From assembly GCA_001804865.1 (NCBI GenBank), contig MHBK01000051.1, forward strand, positions 1-64,000: DNA of 64,000 nt. The letters are read 5' to 3'. The position numbers and the translations under genes are program-made. The stretch is from Lentisphaerae bacterium GWF2_57_35. Its GTDB lineage: Bacteria > Verrucomicrobiota > Kiritimatiellia > CAIQIC01 > GWF2-57-35. Within the stretch, counting starts at the first letter, position 1, and every line of letters starts with the position of its first letter. The notes beneath the pieces were generated by a model. The model was not told the DNA's origin and did not search any database. It was given only the letters and a program-made list of their open reading frames with translations. Shown piece by piece: positions 9,450-17,250 of this stretch.

Positions 9450-10055
9450 ATGCACAAACTGCTTATCGCGATGCTGTTCATGCTGACAACCGTTCAAGTC
9501 CAATCGGCGCAAGATGGCCATGACGTTCTTGACCACCTTCAAAACACCGGCTTCGAATCGCCCGATCTGACCGCTGGCGACGGAAAGGCTGTCGATCCGG
9601 ACCATTGGTTTTATTTTTCCTCCGTGGAAGGACCGCGATCGGGGGTCGCCATCGAAAAGAAACGACATGGTTCGCAGTCCTTGAGGTTTAAAGCCTCCAT
9701 GGAAACCAACTCCTATAGAGGTTATGCCCAGTGGTTCCGCGCAAAGCCCGGAATCAGGTATTCTTTTTCCGTTTATGTAATCAACGGTTCCACCGACCCC
9801 ATGCCGGCAAGCGCCTATGGTCAGATTAGCCTGGAATTCCAAACCGCTGAGGGAACGGAAGTCCAAAGGGTTCATGGCCCCGTATGGTCCAGCACCCTCC
9901 CCATGAACAAATGGGAGACCTTTATCGTTGAAGGAACCGCCCCGGAACAAGCCGCCACGGGAACGGCCGTCATTACCCTGTTCTCCAAAGATTCCACCGG
10001 CTTTGGAACTTTCTTTGTCGATGACATTGAATTTACGCAAACACCCTCGTTATAA
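9450..10055 (+). CDS. Secreted galactose-binding-like beta-sandwich protein (copy 1)
   Basis: The protein is 201 aa with a signal peptide (MHKLLIAMLFMLTTVQVQSA). The mature domain has the CBM/galactose-binding-like layout: NTGFESPDL opening, a GSQSLRF strand, then Y-x-FS-x-YVIN and a closing FFVDDIEF strand. The next gene encodes a paralogue with the same order of motifs. The ATG at 9450 follows AGAGGTGA; the ORF extends further upstream, but without a signal peptide at its N-terminus. Probable carbohydrate or polymer binding is inferred from the fold, not shown. Confidence 0.7.
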   Translation: MHKLLIAMLFMLTTVQVQSAQDGHDVLDHLQNTGFESPDLTAGDGKAVDPDHWFYFSSVEGPRSGVAIEKKRHGSQSLRFKASMETNSYRGYAQWFRAKPGIRYSFSVYVINGSTDPMPASAYGQISLEFQTAEGTEVQRVHGPVWSSTLPMNKWETFIVEGTAPEQAATGTAVITLFSKDSTGFGTFFVDDIEFTQTPSL

Positions 10056-10088
10056 TGGCGCACGTAAAAGCTAAATAAAGGAGCCTTC

Positions 10089-10676
10089 ATGAGAGCATGG
10101 CTGTTTTCTCTTTTGCTGGTATTTGCATCGACGGTTGACTGCTTGGTTTATGCCGATGACGAACCCGCCAATCTAATCGGCAATGCCGGATTTGAAGAAC
10201 CCGCCAATGCGCAGGAAGGCGTCAGCCCCGGCGCGCCCTGGCAAACGTTTTCCAGCAAACTCAACTTGCTGGAACTGACTCGTTCAAACAAGAGAACGGG
10301 CGAACAAAGCCTGAAAATGACGTCGCAAAAATTGCCAAACGCCTATCAGGGAATCAATCAAGCCATCCCGGTCGAAGGGGGCAAAAAATATACCTTTTCC
10401 ATTTACGCCATCAACAACAAACAAGATCCGCTCGGAGGCACCACCCATGCCCAATTGGTAATCGAATGGGTCGACGATAAAGGCAAGGAAATCTCCCGCG
10501 ACTACAGCGCGCCGGTGGGCTCTTCGCTCACGAAAATGCGCTGGGAGACCATCGCCTTGCGCAAAAAAGCGGCGCCCAACGGAGCCGTGAGCGCCCGTTT
10601 TGGCATCCATTTCAGCGAAGGCGAAAAAGGCGGCAAGGGTTCGATTTTCGTGGATGACGTTCTGCTCCAGCAATAA
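10089..10676 (+). CDS. Secreted galactose-binding-like beta-sandwich protein (copy 2)
   Basis: The protein is 195 aa. A signal peptide of ~22 residues is followed by NLIGNAGFEEP, GEQSLKM, YTFSIYAIN and a closing GSIFVDDVLL. These match copy 1 segment by segment, so the pair is an old tandem duplication. AAAGGAG lies about 7 nt before the ATG. A strong terminator follows, so the pair probably forms a bicistron. No catalytic residues are apparent; a binding role is inferred. Confidence 0.7.
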   Translation: MRAWLFSLLLVFASTVDCLVYADDEPANLIGNAGFEEPANAQEGVSPGAPWQTFSSKLNLLELTRSNKRTGEQSLKMTSQKLPNAYQGINQAIPVEGGKKYTFSIYAINNKQDPLGGTTHAQLVIEWVDDKGKEISRDYSAPVGSSLTKMRWETIALRKKAAPNGAVSARFGIHFSEGEKGGKGSIFVDDVLLQQ

Positions 10677-10698
10677 TCGCCCGACCTGCTGCGCGAAT

Positions 10699-10739
10699 AA
10701 CCTGCCGTCCATCGTCAAAACGGCAGGTTTTTGTTTTTC
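10699..10739 (+). terminator. Rho-independent terminator after the secreted-protein pair
   Basis: A perfect 10-bp stem (AACCTGCCGT/ACGGCAGGTT) encloses an 11-nt loop and is followed by TTTTGTTTTT. It starts 22 bp after the stop of the second secreted protein. Confidence 0.9.
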
Positions 10740-10785
10740 TGACTGACCACCTGTTGTTTCACCAGAATGATTTCATCCGAAAGTC

Positions 10786-10851
10786 TTTTGGAGGGTTCCG
10801 CTCTGTCGGAACCTTCTTCTTCCGGTCGCGACGGAGCGCGACCCTCCAAAA
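10786..10851. repeat. REPIN-like element: two inverted REP hairpins
   Basis: The outer arms TTTTGGAGGG and CCCTCCAAAA pair perfectly. Inside are two hairpins, GGTTCCG-loop-CGGAACC and GGTCGCG-loop-CGCGACC. Each hairpin is preceded, reading inward, by the tetranucleotide GGAG, one of the head motifs recognised by RAYT transposases. The loops are CTCTGT and ACGGAG, which can pair with each other (one G-T wobble). A RAYT gene is present at 25.4 kb. The 35 bp to the right are echoed at 14745. Confidence 0.75.
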
Positions 10852-10900
10852 TACAAATCATCTTGCAGCGACGATCGTTTTTGGCCCAGCTCTACAGAAA

Positions 10901-10943
10901 GAAAATTTGTGCATAAAAGACAGGCGAGGTTGCCCCGGCTCCA
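10901..10943. repeat. 43-bp dispersed repeat, copy 1
   Basis: This segment matches 26480-26522 at 38 of 43 positions with no gaps. It includes AATTTGTGCATAAAAG and ends CCGGCTCCA. It lies in the 398-bp gap between the terminator and the next gene, which also holds the REPIN. The function is unknown. Confidence 0.7.
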
Positions 10944-11074
10944 TTTCGCAAGCCCGATCCTTATCGAATGCAATGAATCTGCGGAACGCGATGATAAAGA
11001 TGCACCCCCCATTTGGCTTGACCTCACGGAAGCCTTGGCGTAATCACTTTCCACTGCATGACGAAAGGATTTAC

Positions 11075-12451
11075 ATGAACATGAGACCCATGCTGGCCAC
11101 CAGCCTGCTTGCCGCCCAGCTTCTCTTTTTACCGTCCTTGTTCGCAGAGCAGGAATACAAGACCGTCCCCGCTGCCGATCTGACCGCGAACCCTCAAAAT
11201 TATTGGGCTCGCGGCGTCATTTTTCACGATGTCCTGACCGCAAAGCCTGAAAATCAATCCTTGCGAATCGAAGGACGAGTCTTTACGCCCATCACGCTGC
11301 AACTGGCCGGGACATGCTATGTTGAACCCTCGCTTCTCCCCCTGATCAAGGAGCTTCCCCTCCAACGCCGCTACATCTTCAAAGGGACCGTCCTGCAAGC
11401 GAAGCTTCCGGGCTCGTGGTTCTTCAGCTCGAAAAAATATCTGATCGTCGTCAATGGAGTCGAAGCCACAGTGGATGTGGACCAACTGTCCTCCAACTTC
11501 CAGAAAATGTATGACCGCCTGGACAAGACGCCGCCCAAAGGCTCAACCCAAGCCATGACCTCGCTGCTCGCCGAAATCCAGACGGCCCTGATCAAATATG
11601 CCAGGGATAACAAGCTGGAAATCCCCCAACTTCTCGACGACAACGATGAAATGGCCAAGAAATCCCTGAGCATCATTTACGACTCCATCAGCGCGCAAGA
11701 AGCCAAATCGAAGACCACCGCCACCGAAATGCTCGCCAGCTATCTCCTCGCCTTCATTCGATCCCAGCATCAACAAGGCCCCGCCCCTGCGGAGACGCCC
11801 GTCATAACCAACGTCGCGCCGGTGGCCGCCGAACCCCTTCCCATCCCAACCCAGCCGGAACCCGTTCAACCGCCCTCAACGCCGGCGAAAGCACCTGTAA
11901 ACGAAGAACCCAAAACCGAGCCGGCGCCGGTCGCAGAGCCCGCCGAAACGCCGTCCGTCACCAATTTGCCAGCCATCGAAACCAACGCGCCCGCCCCAAC
12001 CTCCTGGCTGCAGAAGCGGCGGGAAAAACGCGCTCAAAAGGCAATGGAAGACGCCGAAAAGGAAAAGCTGGCCAGGGAACAAAAGTTGCAGCAGGAACAG
12101 GCCGCCGCCGCCCAGCAGGAAGCCGAACGCCAGGCCCGCGAAGAATTGAAGCAAAAGCAAGCCGCCGAACGCGCTGAAAAGGCCCGCCTGGCCGCCGAAG
12201 AAAAAGAAGCCAAACGCCAGGCCGCGGCCGCCAAAAAGGAAAGCGAACGCCAAGCCCGTGAAGAAGCGCTAAAACAGAAAGCCGCGGAAAAAGCCGAACA
12301 AGCCCGCGTGGCCGCCGAAGCGAAAGCCTTGGAAGAAGAGAAGAGAGAAACTACTACCCCCAAGCCGGAAGCCATCTTGCCCGAAGCCACGCTATCCATC
12401 CCCGCTTCCACCCAAGAGCCGGACGACCTGAATGCGCCCGTCGGACTTTAA
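11075..12451 (+). CDS. Exported protein with proline-rich linker and TolA-like charged helical tail
   Basis: The protein is 458 aa. A signal peptide (MNMRPMLATSLLAAQLLFLPSLFA) leads into a ~180-residue globular domain of no recognised family. A Pro/Ala/Glu/Thr-rich linker follows at ~residues 230-310. Then comes a ~110-residue Ala/Glu/Lys/Gln/Arg coiled helix with repeats of the form A-x-E-R-Q-A-R-E-E-L-K-Q-K, like TolA domain II. GAAAGGA precedes the ATG. The ORF is open about 320 bp further upstream, but that part covers the REPIN and 43-bp repeat and lacks a signal peptide. An envelope-spanning or scaffold role is inference. Confidence 0.7.
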   Translation: MNMRPMLATSLLAAQLLFLPSLFAEQEYKTVPAADLTANPQNYWARGVIFHDVLTAKPENQSLRIEGRVFTPITLQLAGTCYVEPSLLPLIKELPLQRRYIFKGTVLQAKLPGSWFFSSKKYLIVVNGVEATVDVDQLSSNFQKMYDRLDKTPPKGSTQAMTSLLAEIQTALIKYARDNKLEIPQLLDDNDEMAKKSLSIIYDSISAQEAKSKTTATEMLASYLLAFIRSQHQQGPAPAETPVITNVAPVAAEPLPIPTQPEPVQPPSTPAKAPVNEEPKTEPAPVAEPAETPSVTNLPAIETNAPAPTSWLQKRREKRAQKAMEDAEKEKLAREQKLQQEQAAAAQQEAERQAREELKQKQAAERAEKARLAAEEKEAKRQAAAAKKESERQAREEALKQKAAEKAEQARVAAEAKALEEEKRETTTPKPEAILPEATLSIPASTQEPDDLNAPVGL

Positions 12452-12681
12452 ACGTTATCTATCTCCGAAGTCGTCTTTATAAAATAGTCCTTGGCAAACT
12501 GACTCCTTCCCACATACAACGAGGTTGATGTTCATAAATTGTTGACGCCAAACCTTTTTCACCCTTGTCCCGCCTCGACGCCATCCGGTATCGTCAGGGG
12601 CAAACATGATAAATGGCCGTTGAATAAAGACTACTTAAAGTACGATCAATCAATACTGTTGGCGGTGAAGAAGGAAATGAC

Positions 12682-13041
12682 ATGGCATACGGAATTGGAC
12701 TGACTCTGGACGACATGCTGGATGCGAAGGTGCGCGAAATCTGGCGTCAATTCGAAGCAGCTCGAATTGGGAAGACACCGGGGCAATTCGATGAACCCCC
12801 GCACATAACGTTCTCGGTCTTCCCCTTGGGCAATCCTTCCACGCTCATCGAACTGGTTGATGCCACTCCAATCACAGACACGAAGATCAGACTGATCCCC
12901 TTCGGAGCATTTCTGGGCGAGAAACGGGTGCTCTACTATAACGTGGTGTTGTCACCAGGACTGATGGAGGCTCATCTGAAGCACTTCACGATGGCGGTGG
13001 ATATTGACGCGGAAGACTTCGGCAGAGGCGTAGAGATTTAG
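12682..13041 (+). CDS. Truncated 2H-phosphoesterase / 2'-5' RNA ligase-like protein
   Basis: The protein is 119 aa. The first catalytic motif of 2H phosphoesterases, H-x-T-F in PPHITFSV, is present at residues ~42-49, in the family's usual position. The family normally runs 170-180 aa with a second H-x-[ST] motif. That motif is absent: the protein stops at 119 aa and I found no continuation in other frames. It is therefore probably a decayed or single-motif remnant. It lies at the left edge of the accessory zone. Confidence 0.5.
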   Translation: MAYGIGLTLDDMLDAKVREIWRQFEAARIGKTPGQFDEPPHITFSVFPLGNPSTLIELVDATPITDTKIRLIPFGAFLGEKRVLYYNVVLSPGLMEAHLKHFTMAVDIDAEDFGRGVEI

Positions 13042-13180
13042 AGATTTGCGGAAACAACAGGGAGACGTTGGAGGGGAGAGTCCAGAACTTGGAGCTCTTC
13101 GAGTTCTTCCCAGTTCATCTCATCCACAAGCGAAGAATCACGAAGGAGTGAAGCCGCCATCGGGTGGAATTTGAGATAAA

Positions 13181-13309
13181 ATGAAATATCTCAGTGATAT
13201 CATATTCGCCACATGTCTTTTGCTTACGACTGGGTGCACGTCAACGCGATATTACTTTGCAGATCGTGGACGGGATTCGGCTGACATATTTACCGCAGCG
13301 GTTGGGTAA
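13181..13309 (+). pseudogene. Truncated lipoprotein remnant, 42 aa
   Basis: The frame from the ATG at 13181 encodes a lipoprotein signal (MKYLSDIIFATCLLLTTGC; lipobox cysteine at residue 19). It continues TSTRYYFADRGRDSADIFTAAVG and then stops at 13307. The RDRGRD-x-x-D-[IV]-[FL]-T-x-x-VG pattern is the N-terminal part of longer lipoproteins that I recall from this group of phyla. The rest of the protein is missing. I take it as a gene fragment, though a genuine tiny lipoprotein cannot be excluded. Confidence 0.45.
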
Positions 13310-13506
13310 GCCAAAAACAAAGATATTTAAGATCACCATCTCAACGCAGAACACCCCTGATGTCATTCTTTATCAACCTTCGTGGTATGCCGCACAGGTG
13401 AAACGCCAGATTGCTGAATGGGTGAAAAAGAAAAGCTACAAGAAAATCAGTGTATGCCGAAAAACGCGCCGCCACTGATTTTGGTCGTTGTGCAGTCGTA
13501 GAAAAA

Positions 13507-14283
13507 ATGAAGAAGCGAACTAGAATAGGCCTTGGAACAGCAACCTTAGCGGTTGTAGTTACAGGCATATTGCTCTCTCCCGCAATCCTGCGTTATTCAT
13601 TATACAGAAAAGCTCGTTTAGCCATTGAGTCAGGAGATGAATCACGAGCCATTCGCATTATCGAAACAATGCACAGCAACCGATTTCTTGATCTAGATTG
13701 GACCATCCAGCAATTTATCGACAGAGTACCCAAAGGATATTTCCTTTACGGCAAACTGGTCGGATGTTCTCACTGCCGAGGAGATTTCTACACGCTGCTT
13801 TATCATTCCGCCCTGAATGGTCATGAAGAGTTAACTCGAATCATGGTCAACTTCGGAGCATCCATTGAATATAGGGACGATGAGGGGGTTGACTTGTTAA
13901 TAGCCGCTATGGGCTCTAGGGATCTCGCTATTGTAGAATATGTCATTACCTCCGGAGCGAATGTGAATGCTGATCATTTTATGTATCCGGCAATCCATCT
14001 AGCAATAATGCCGCCTTACTCTCCGGAAATGATAAACCTCTTGTTGGATCATGGAGCCGATATTAATTCTACTAACGAGAGTGGATGGACCCCTTTGGAC
14101 ATGGCTTGTATTTGGAATACAAATGCCATACCTGATCTAATAAAACTTGGCGCCAAGCTTGGAGAACACAAGAAGAGACCATTGATAGGTCAGGGAGAAG
14201 ATGTTGCTCAAAAACTGAGAACCATGCACAACAATGCATTGAACGACACCGGTGACTCGCTGCGCGGATCACCGTCCCGTTAG
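13507..14283 (+). CDS. Membrane-anchored ankyrin-repeat protein
   Basis: From MKKRTRIGLG the protein is 258 aa. It has an N-terminal TM segment (~10-30) and then ankyrin repeats. The clearest are HSALNGHEELTRIMVNFGAS, AAMGSRDLAIVEYVITSGAN and LLLDHGADINSTNESGWTPLDMA. It is lower in G+C than the genes upstream of 12.5 kb. The start is the first ATG that gives a good basic-then-hydrophobic N-terminus; no strong ribosome-binding site is visible. The partner or target is unknown. Confidence 0.7.
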   Translation: MKKRTRIGLGTATLAVVVTGILLSPAILRYSLYRKARLAIESGDESRAIRIIETMHSNRFLDLDWTIQQFIDRVPKGYFLYGKLVGCSHCRGDFYTLLYHSALNGHEELTRIMVNFGASIEYRDDEGVDLLIAAMGSRDLAIVEYVITSGANVNADHFMYPAIHLAIMPPYSPEMINLLLDHGADINSTNESGWTPLDMACIWNTNAIPDLIKLGAKLGEHKKRPLIGQGEDVAQKLRTMHNNALNDTGDSLRGSPSR

Positions 14284-14493
14284 CGCAGTTGTTCATATGG
14301 CGCAAGAAGAGATGAGGACACTTCACGCCGCCGCTCAGGGCTGATGTTCTTAGGCGATCAAGATCTCTTGGCAAATTCGGTCGTGCAAATGATAATGAAG
14401 ACTCAAAAAAATTCCAGCGTACAGCGTAAACGCTGCCGTTGGATTTCGACGTTTGGCGTCGATAACCGGTGAGGCATCAATGAATGTGGATTT

Positions 14494-14572
14494 GGCAACG
14501 AATCAGGATAAGCAACGAATAAAGAGCCGTTCCATCCGCGTCTTTCATTGGTTGCTTATCCTATTCGTTGCC
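14494..14572. repeat. Long imperfect inverted repeat (26-27 bp arms)
   Basis: The left arm begins GGCAACGAATCAGGATAAGC. The right arm is its reverse complement with one mismatch and one bulge. The intervening loop is 26 bp. This is the first of several palindromic features in the 14284-15010 gap, which contains no convincing protein gene. It may be a relic of a small non-autonomous element. Confidence 0.6.
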
Positions 14573-14594
14573 CATGATCCCTGTCTTATAAGAA

Positions 14595-14704
14595 TGACCC
14601 CACGGATGGCAAAGCGGCCTCGGAACGCCGAAGAGCCCGTCTTCGGAGAAGCCGGGCCACCTTCAGGGGCGGTTAAGTCTCAGACTTGACGATCCGTGGG
14701 GTCA
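14595..14704. repeat. Multibranched inverted-repeat structure closed by a perfect 13-bp stem
   Basis: TGACCCCACGGAT at the left pairs exactly with ATCCGTGGGGTCA at the right, 84 bp apart. Inside lie smaller hairpins: CCCG-CTTC...GAAG-CGGG around the GGA loop, and AAGTCTGAGACTT. The layout is that of a folded RNA or single-stranded DNA cassette. There is no coding potential beyond a chance ORF. Confidence 0.5.
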
Positions 14705-14744
14705 ATCTTCTCGAATTCGCGGGATAAGCGTCGGCAGGAGCCGC

Positions 14745-14788
14745 AACCCTTCAAAATACAAACCAGCTTGCAGCGGCGTTCTTTGGGC
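14745..14788. repeat. Decayed REPIN flank, related to 10841-10884
   Basis: This segment resembles the right arm and right flank of the 10.8-kb REPIN: ACCCTTCAAAATACAAACC here versus ACCCTCCAAAATACAAATC there, then CTTGCAGCG in both. The match runs about 40 bp with scattered differences. The hairpins themselves are largely eroded here. Confidence 0.45.
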
Positions 14789-14921
14789 TTTTTCAGCAGG
14801 TTTAATCTTTTTAGATGACCCTAACATTTCGGTCCACCCTGGTTGAAATACTCGAAAGTCATTGATTTCACGCCTCCGATTGGGCTCGTTTCTATCGAGA
14901 AATGGGTGTTTTATAGCGTTT

Positions 14922-14998
14922 TTCCAATGATTGGAAATTTTGCTTTCATTTCTTCCAACGATTGGAAAAAATCAGCCTAGTTTTTCCAATCGTTGGAA
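14922..14998. promoter_or_regulatory. Array of three 15-bp palindromes spaced exactly 31 bp
   Basis: TTCCAATGATTGGAA (14922-14936), TTCCAACGATTGGAA (14953-14967) and TTCCAATCGTTGGAA (14984-14998) have centres at 14929, 14960 and 14991. Each is set in runs of T and A that extend the palindrome. The last ends 12 bp before the tRNA-Thr gene. Exact 31-bp periodicity (about three helical turns) suggests a protein-binding array: operators, iterons or recombinase arm sites. Which of these is not known. Confidence 0.55.
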
Positions 14999-15010
14999 AA
15001 CTTCGCCAAA

Positions 15011-15086
15011 GCCGGCTTAGCTCAGTTGGCAGAGCAGCTGATTTGTAATCAGCAGGTCATCGGTTCGAGTCCGATCGCCGGCTCCA
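15011..15086 (+). tRNA. tRNA-Thr (TGT anticodon)
   Basis: A complete 76-nt cloverleaf with encoded CCA. The D-arm contains AGCTCAGTTGG, the anticodon stem-loop is CTGATTTGTAATCAG, and the T-arm holds GGTTCGAGTCC. The acceptor stem pairs 6 of 7, with a U-C opposition at position 7-66. A tyrosine integrase gene starts 190 bp downstream on the same strand, so the tRNA 3' end is the likely attachment site. Confidence 0.95.
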
Positions 15087-15276
15087 CTCTTAAACATGCT
15101 TGCCTTGCAAGCATTTGCAATTCTCCGTAGCGACCGAAATCGGACGACAAATTGCACAAAATATCAGCCATGGCCCGCTGATTGTCACGATAAATGCAAC
15201 GACATTTTGTTGACTTAGCCCTTTTGACCGCATAAGCTACCTCCAGCAACATGGGTCACCATTGGAGGGAGAGATT

Positions 15277-16488
15277 ATGGCCACAATCTTCAAACGCGAA
15301 GGGTCTCCGTATTACTACGCTCGCTTTCAAGTAAGAGGAAAGGACTGCACCCTCTCTACGGAAAAAACCAACCGCAACGAAGCATTGGATGAAATGCGTC
15401 GAATGCTTGCGGAGAAAAAAGGCCAGCTGTCACTCAATGATTTATTCGAAACCTTGCTGCGTGAATTTAAAAGGCAATACGACGCTGCAACCCAGGATCA
15501 CCGTCGAGTCCTGGACGAAAAGCGACAGGAGTTTGTTCGTCGTATTACGCATGAGCAACAAGATAAGCTTTCGATTCAAGATGCATGGCAAGCCTGGCTC
15601 AACAATCCCAAAAAACGAAATCCCTCACAGACAACCGTCGATGGATATGAAACTCAATGGACAAGATTTAAAGCCTGGGCTGAAAAGAAGGGCATTCAGT
15701 ATTTGCATGAAGTTTTGCCGGTTGTCGTCGAAGAATATGCTCAGGATTTGTGGACATCAAAAGTATCTCCTGGCACTTACAATGCACACATCAGATTTTT
15801 GAAAAGCATGTTCAAAATTTTGAAGATTCAAGCTGGCCTGGTTTCGAATCCTTGGGAAGAACTCCCCTTCCTGGAGCTTGAGCGGGAAAGCCGCCGCAAC
15901 CTGACGCCGAAGGAATTGGCAGCGGTATGCAAAGCAGCAAAGGGAACACTTCGGTATATGATTGGGATAGGCCTTTATACCGGCATGCGCCTCGGAGACG
16001 TAGTGAATCTCCGATGGGATGAAGTTGATTTGAAGGAAGGAATTATTGAACACATGCCAATGAAAACAGCACGGAAGAAGAAAAAAGTCCGACTGCCAAT
16101 TCACCCTGTACTTGATGCACTGCTAAAGGAACTCAAAGAAGCCTCTGAAAGGGACTATTTATTCCCTAAAGAACGAATCAAATATTCCAAGGACAATAGC
16201 ACCATCACAAAGCAGATTCAAAAGTTCTTTGAGGACTGCGGAATTGAGACTAATGAGAAAGCCACGAACGGCCATCGGAAAAAAGCTATTGTGCGTGTTG
16301 GCTTCCATAGCCTGCGACACTCATTTGTCAGCCTCTGTGCTGCAAACAATGTCCCACAAGTCGCTATTATGGATCTCGTCGGACATGGCAGCCCGGCAAT
16401 GACTCGACTGTACAGTCACGCCGGCACTGAACAGAAGGCAAAAGCAATTGCCGCCTTGCCGACTCTTGTTTTTAATGATGAGGCATAA
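15277..16488 (+). CDS. Tyrosine-type site-specific integrase
   Basis: The protein is 403 aa. The N-terminal region has an AP2-like arm-binding look (YYYARFQVRGKDCTLSTEKTN), followed by a SAM-like core-binding domain at ~105-190. The catalytic domain carries all expected residues: Arg in TGMRLGD, Lys in the ARKKKKVRL hairpin, H-x-x-R in HSLRH, His in VGHGS and the nucleophile Tyr in TRLYSH. GGAGGGAGAG precedes the ATG at 15277. Its position just downstream of tRNA-Thr fits an integrative element inserted at the tRNA 3' end. I saw no second copy of that tRNA end, so the right boundary is unresolved. Confidence 0.93.
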   Translation: MATIFKREGSPYYYARFQVRGKDCTLSTEKTNRNEALDEMRRMLAEKKGQLSLNDLFETLLREFKRQYDAATQDHRRVLDEKRQEFVRRITHEQQDKLSIQDAWQAWLNNPKKRNPSQTTVDGYETQWTRFKAWAEKKGIQYLHEVLPVVVEEYAQDLWTSKVSPGTYNAHIRFLKSMFKILKIQAGLVSNPWEELPFLELERESRRNLTPKELAAVCKAAKGTLRYMIGIGLYTGMRLGDVVNLRWDEVDLKEGIIEHMPMKTARKKKKVRLPIHPVLDALLKELKEASERDYLFPKERIKYSKDNSTITKQIQKFFEDCGIETNEKATNGHRKKAIVRVGFHSLRHSFVSLCAANNVPQVAIMDLVGHGSPAMTRLYSHAGTEQKAKAIAALPTLVFNDEA

Positions 16489-16519
16489 TATTCTGTCGAC
16501 ACTATAGGAGCACAAAGAA

Positions 16520-16693
16520 ATGAAACTCAAAGCCTCGGCAAAGCCACTATCACGAAAAGAATTTCAAAAGGCTGTTGCTGCAATGTCCCGTGATGAACTA
16601 ATCGAAGTCGTCGTTAATCTTTGTTCCGCCAGCCCTGCCAATCGTGAATTTTTTGTGGAGAAATTTGCTTCACGGAAAGCAAAAAAAGTGTGA
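16520..16693 (+). CDS. Small basic protein, 57 aa, downstream of integrase
   Basis: This short ORF begins MKLKASAKPL and ends ASRKAKKV. TAGGAG lies 9 nt before its ATG, 31 bp after the integrase stop. It is helical and basic, with a central MSRDELIEVVVNL segment. Its position suggests an excisionase-like or accessory role, but no family is recognised. Confidence 0.5.
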   Translation: MKLKASAKPLSRKEFQKAVAAMSRDELIEVVVNLCSASPANREFFVEKFASRKAKKV

Positions 16694-16737
16694 GCGTTTC
16701 GCGCGAGTTGACTGTTTGCTCTGCGGAGGTAATAGGT

Positions 16738-16914
16738 ATGGAAAACATGAAATACAAGATTCTGAGCCAACACGAATCTAGCAAACTAACTGAAGAAGTG
16801 CAAAAGCATATCAATGAGGGATGGGACCCCTTGGGAGGGGTAGCGGTTGCTGCGGTGCTTGTCGATGAAATCCCGGCTCCTCTTTTTGTTCAAGCGATCA
16901 TCAAGGCTGGCTAA
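16738..16914 (+). CDS. DUF1737-like small protein
   Basis: The protein is 58 aa and matches the DUF1737 pattern: YKILS-x(6)-L near the start, then V-x-x-x-I-x-EGW-x-PLGGV, and a final F-x-QAI-x-K. GGAGG lies upstream of the ATG. It is a common small cargo protein of unknown function, often in mobile regions. The gap to 17021 shows nothing further. Confidence 0.75.
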   Translation: MENMKYKILSQHESSKLTEEVQKHINEGWDPLGGVAVAAVLVDEIPAPLFVQAIIKAG

Positions 16915-17021
16915 TGTTTCAACAGAAGAGCAGTCATTGTGCGTGAACGAGATCTGATCTTACTGGGGGTTGCCTGTTTCTAATCTCTTTGCACACTTCG
17001 CAATTTCTTGTGCGGTTTAAG

Positions 17022-17228
17022 CTAGGTTTTTCGCCGATTATAGGGTGACTGATTGGTCGGGCTAAGAGAGATGTTTTCTTGACTAGCTTTGTTGTATACG
17101 GCATCAGGTGTACGTCCTAGTTTTAGGCTGATAATTCTTGTGGGAGTATTTTCTTTAGCCAGTTGCGCTAATCGTTTCACTTCGGTAGGCGTCCAATTCT
17201 TGCCTGTATTTCTGTTGTATTTTGCCAT
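17022..17228 (-). CDS. Small HTH/SANT-like DNA-binding protein, 68 aa
   Basis: It opens with NRNTGKNWTPTEVKRLAQLAKEN, then LKLGRTPDAVYNKAS, and ends SLSPTNQSPYNRRK. The W-x-x-x-E-x-x-x-L and T-x-x-I-x-x-KLGRT-x-x-A-V-x-x-K-A segments are those of small Myb/SANT-like helix-turn-helix proteins found widely in bacteria. It is the last gene of the minus-strand sigma/peptidase group, 22 bp after the peptidase stop. A regulatory role is inferred. Confidence 0.6.
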   Translation of the reverse strand: MAKYNRNTGKNWTPTEVKRLAQLAKENTPTRIISLKLGRTPDAVYNKASQENISLSPTNQSPYNRRKT

Positions 17229-17250
17229 ACTATTATCCTCCTATTGCTGT

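Noticed and set aside
10754..11074. N-terminal extension of the TolA-like protein by ~107 codons
   Set aside because: The extension runs through the REPIN and the 43-bp repeat and has no signal peptide. The ATG at 11075 has a ribosome-binding site and begins a signal peptide.
13194..13478. 94-codon ORF overlapping the lipoprotein stub
   Set aside because: It is out of frame with the recognisable lipoprotein segment, and its product shows no motif; probably a chance frame.
14453..14689. 78-codon ORF in the tRNA-proximal gap
   Set aside because: It spans the long inverted repeat and the multibranched structure; the coding appearance comes from the palindromes.
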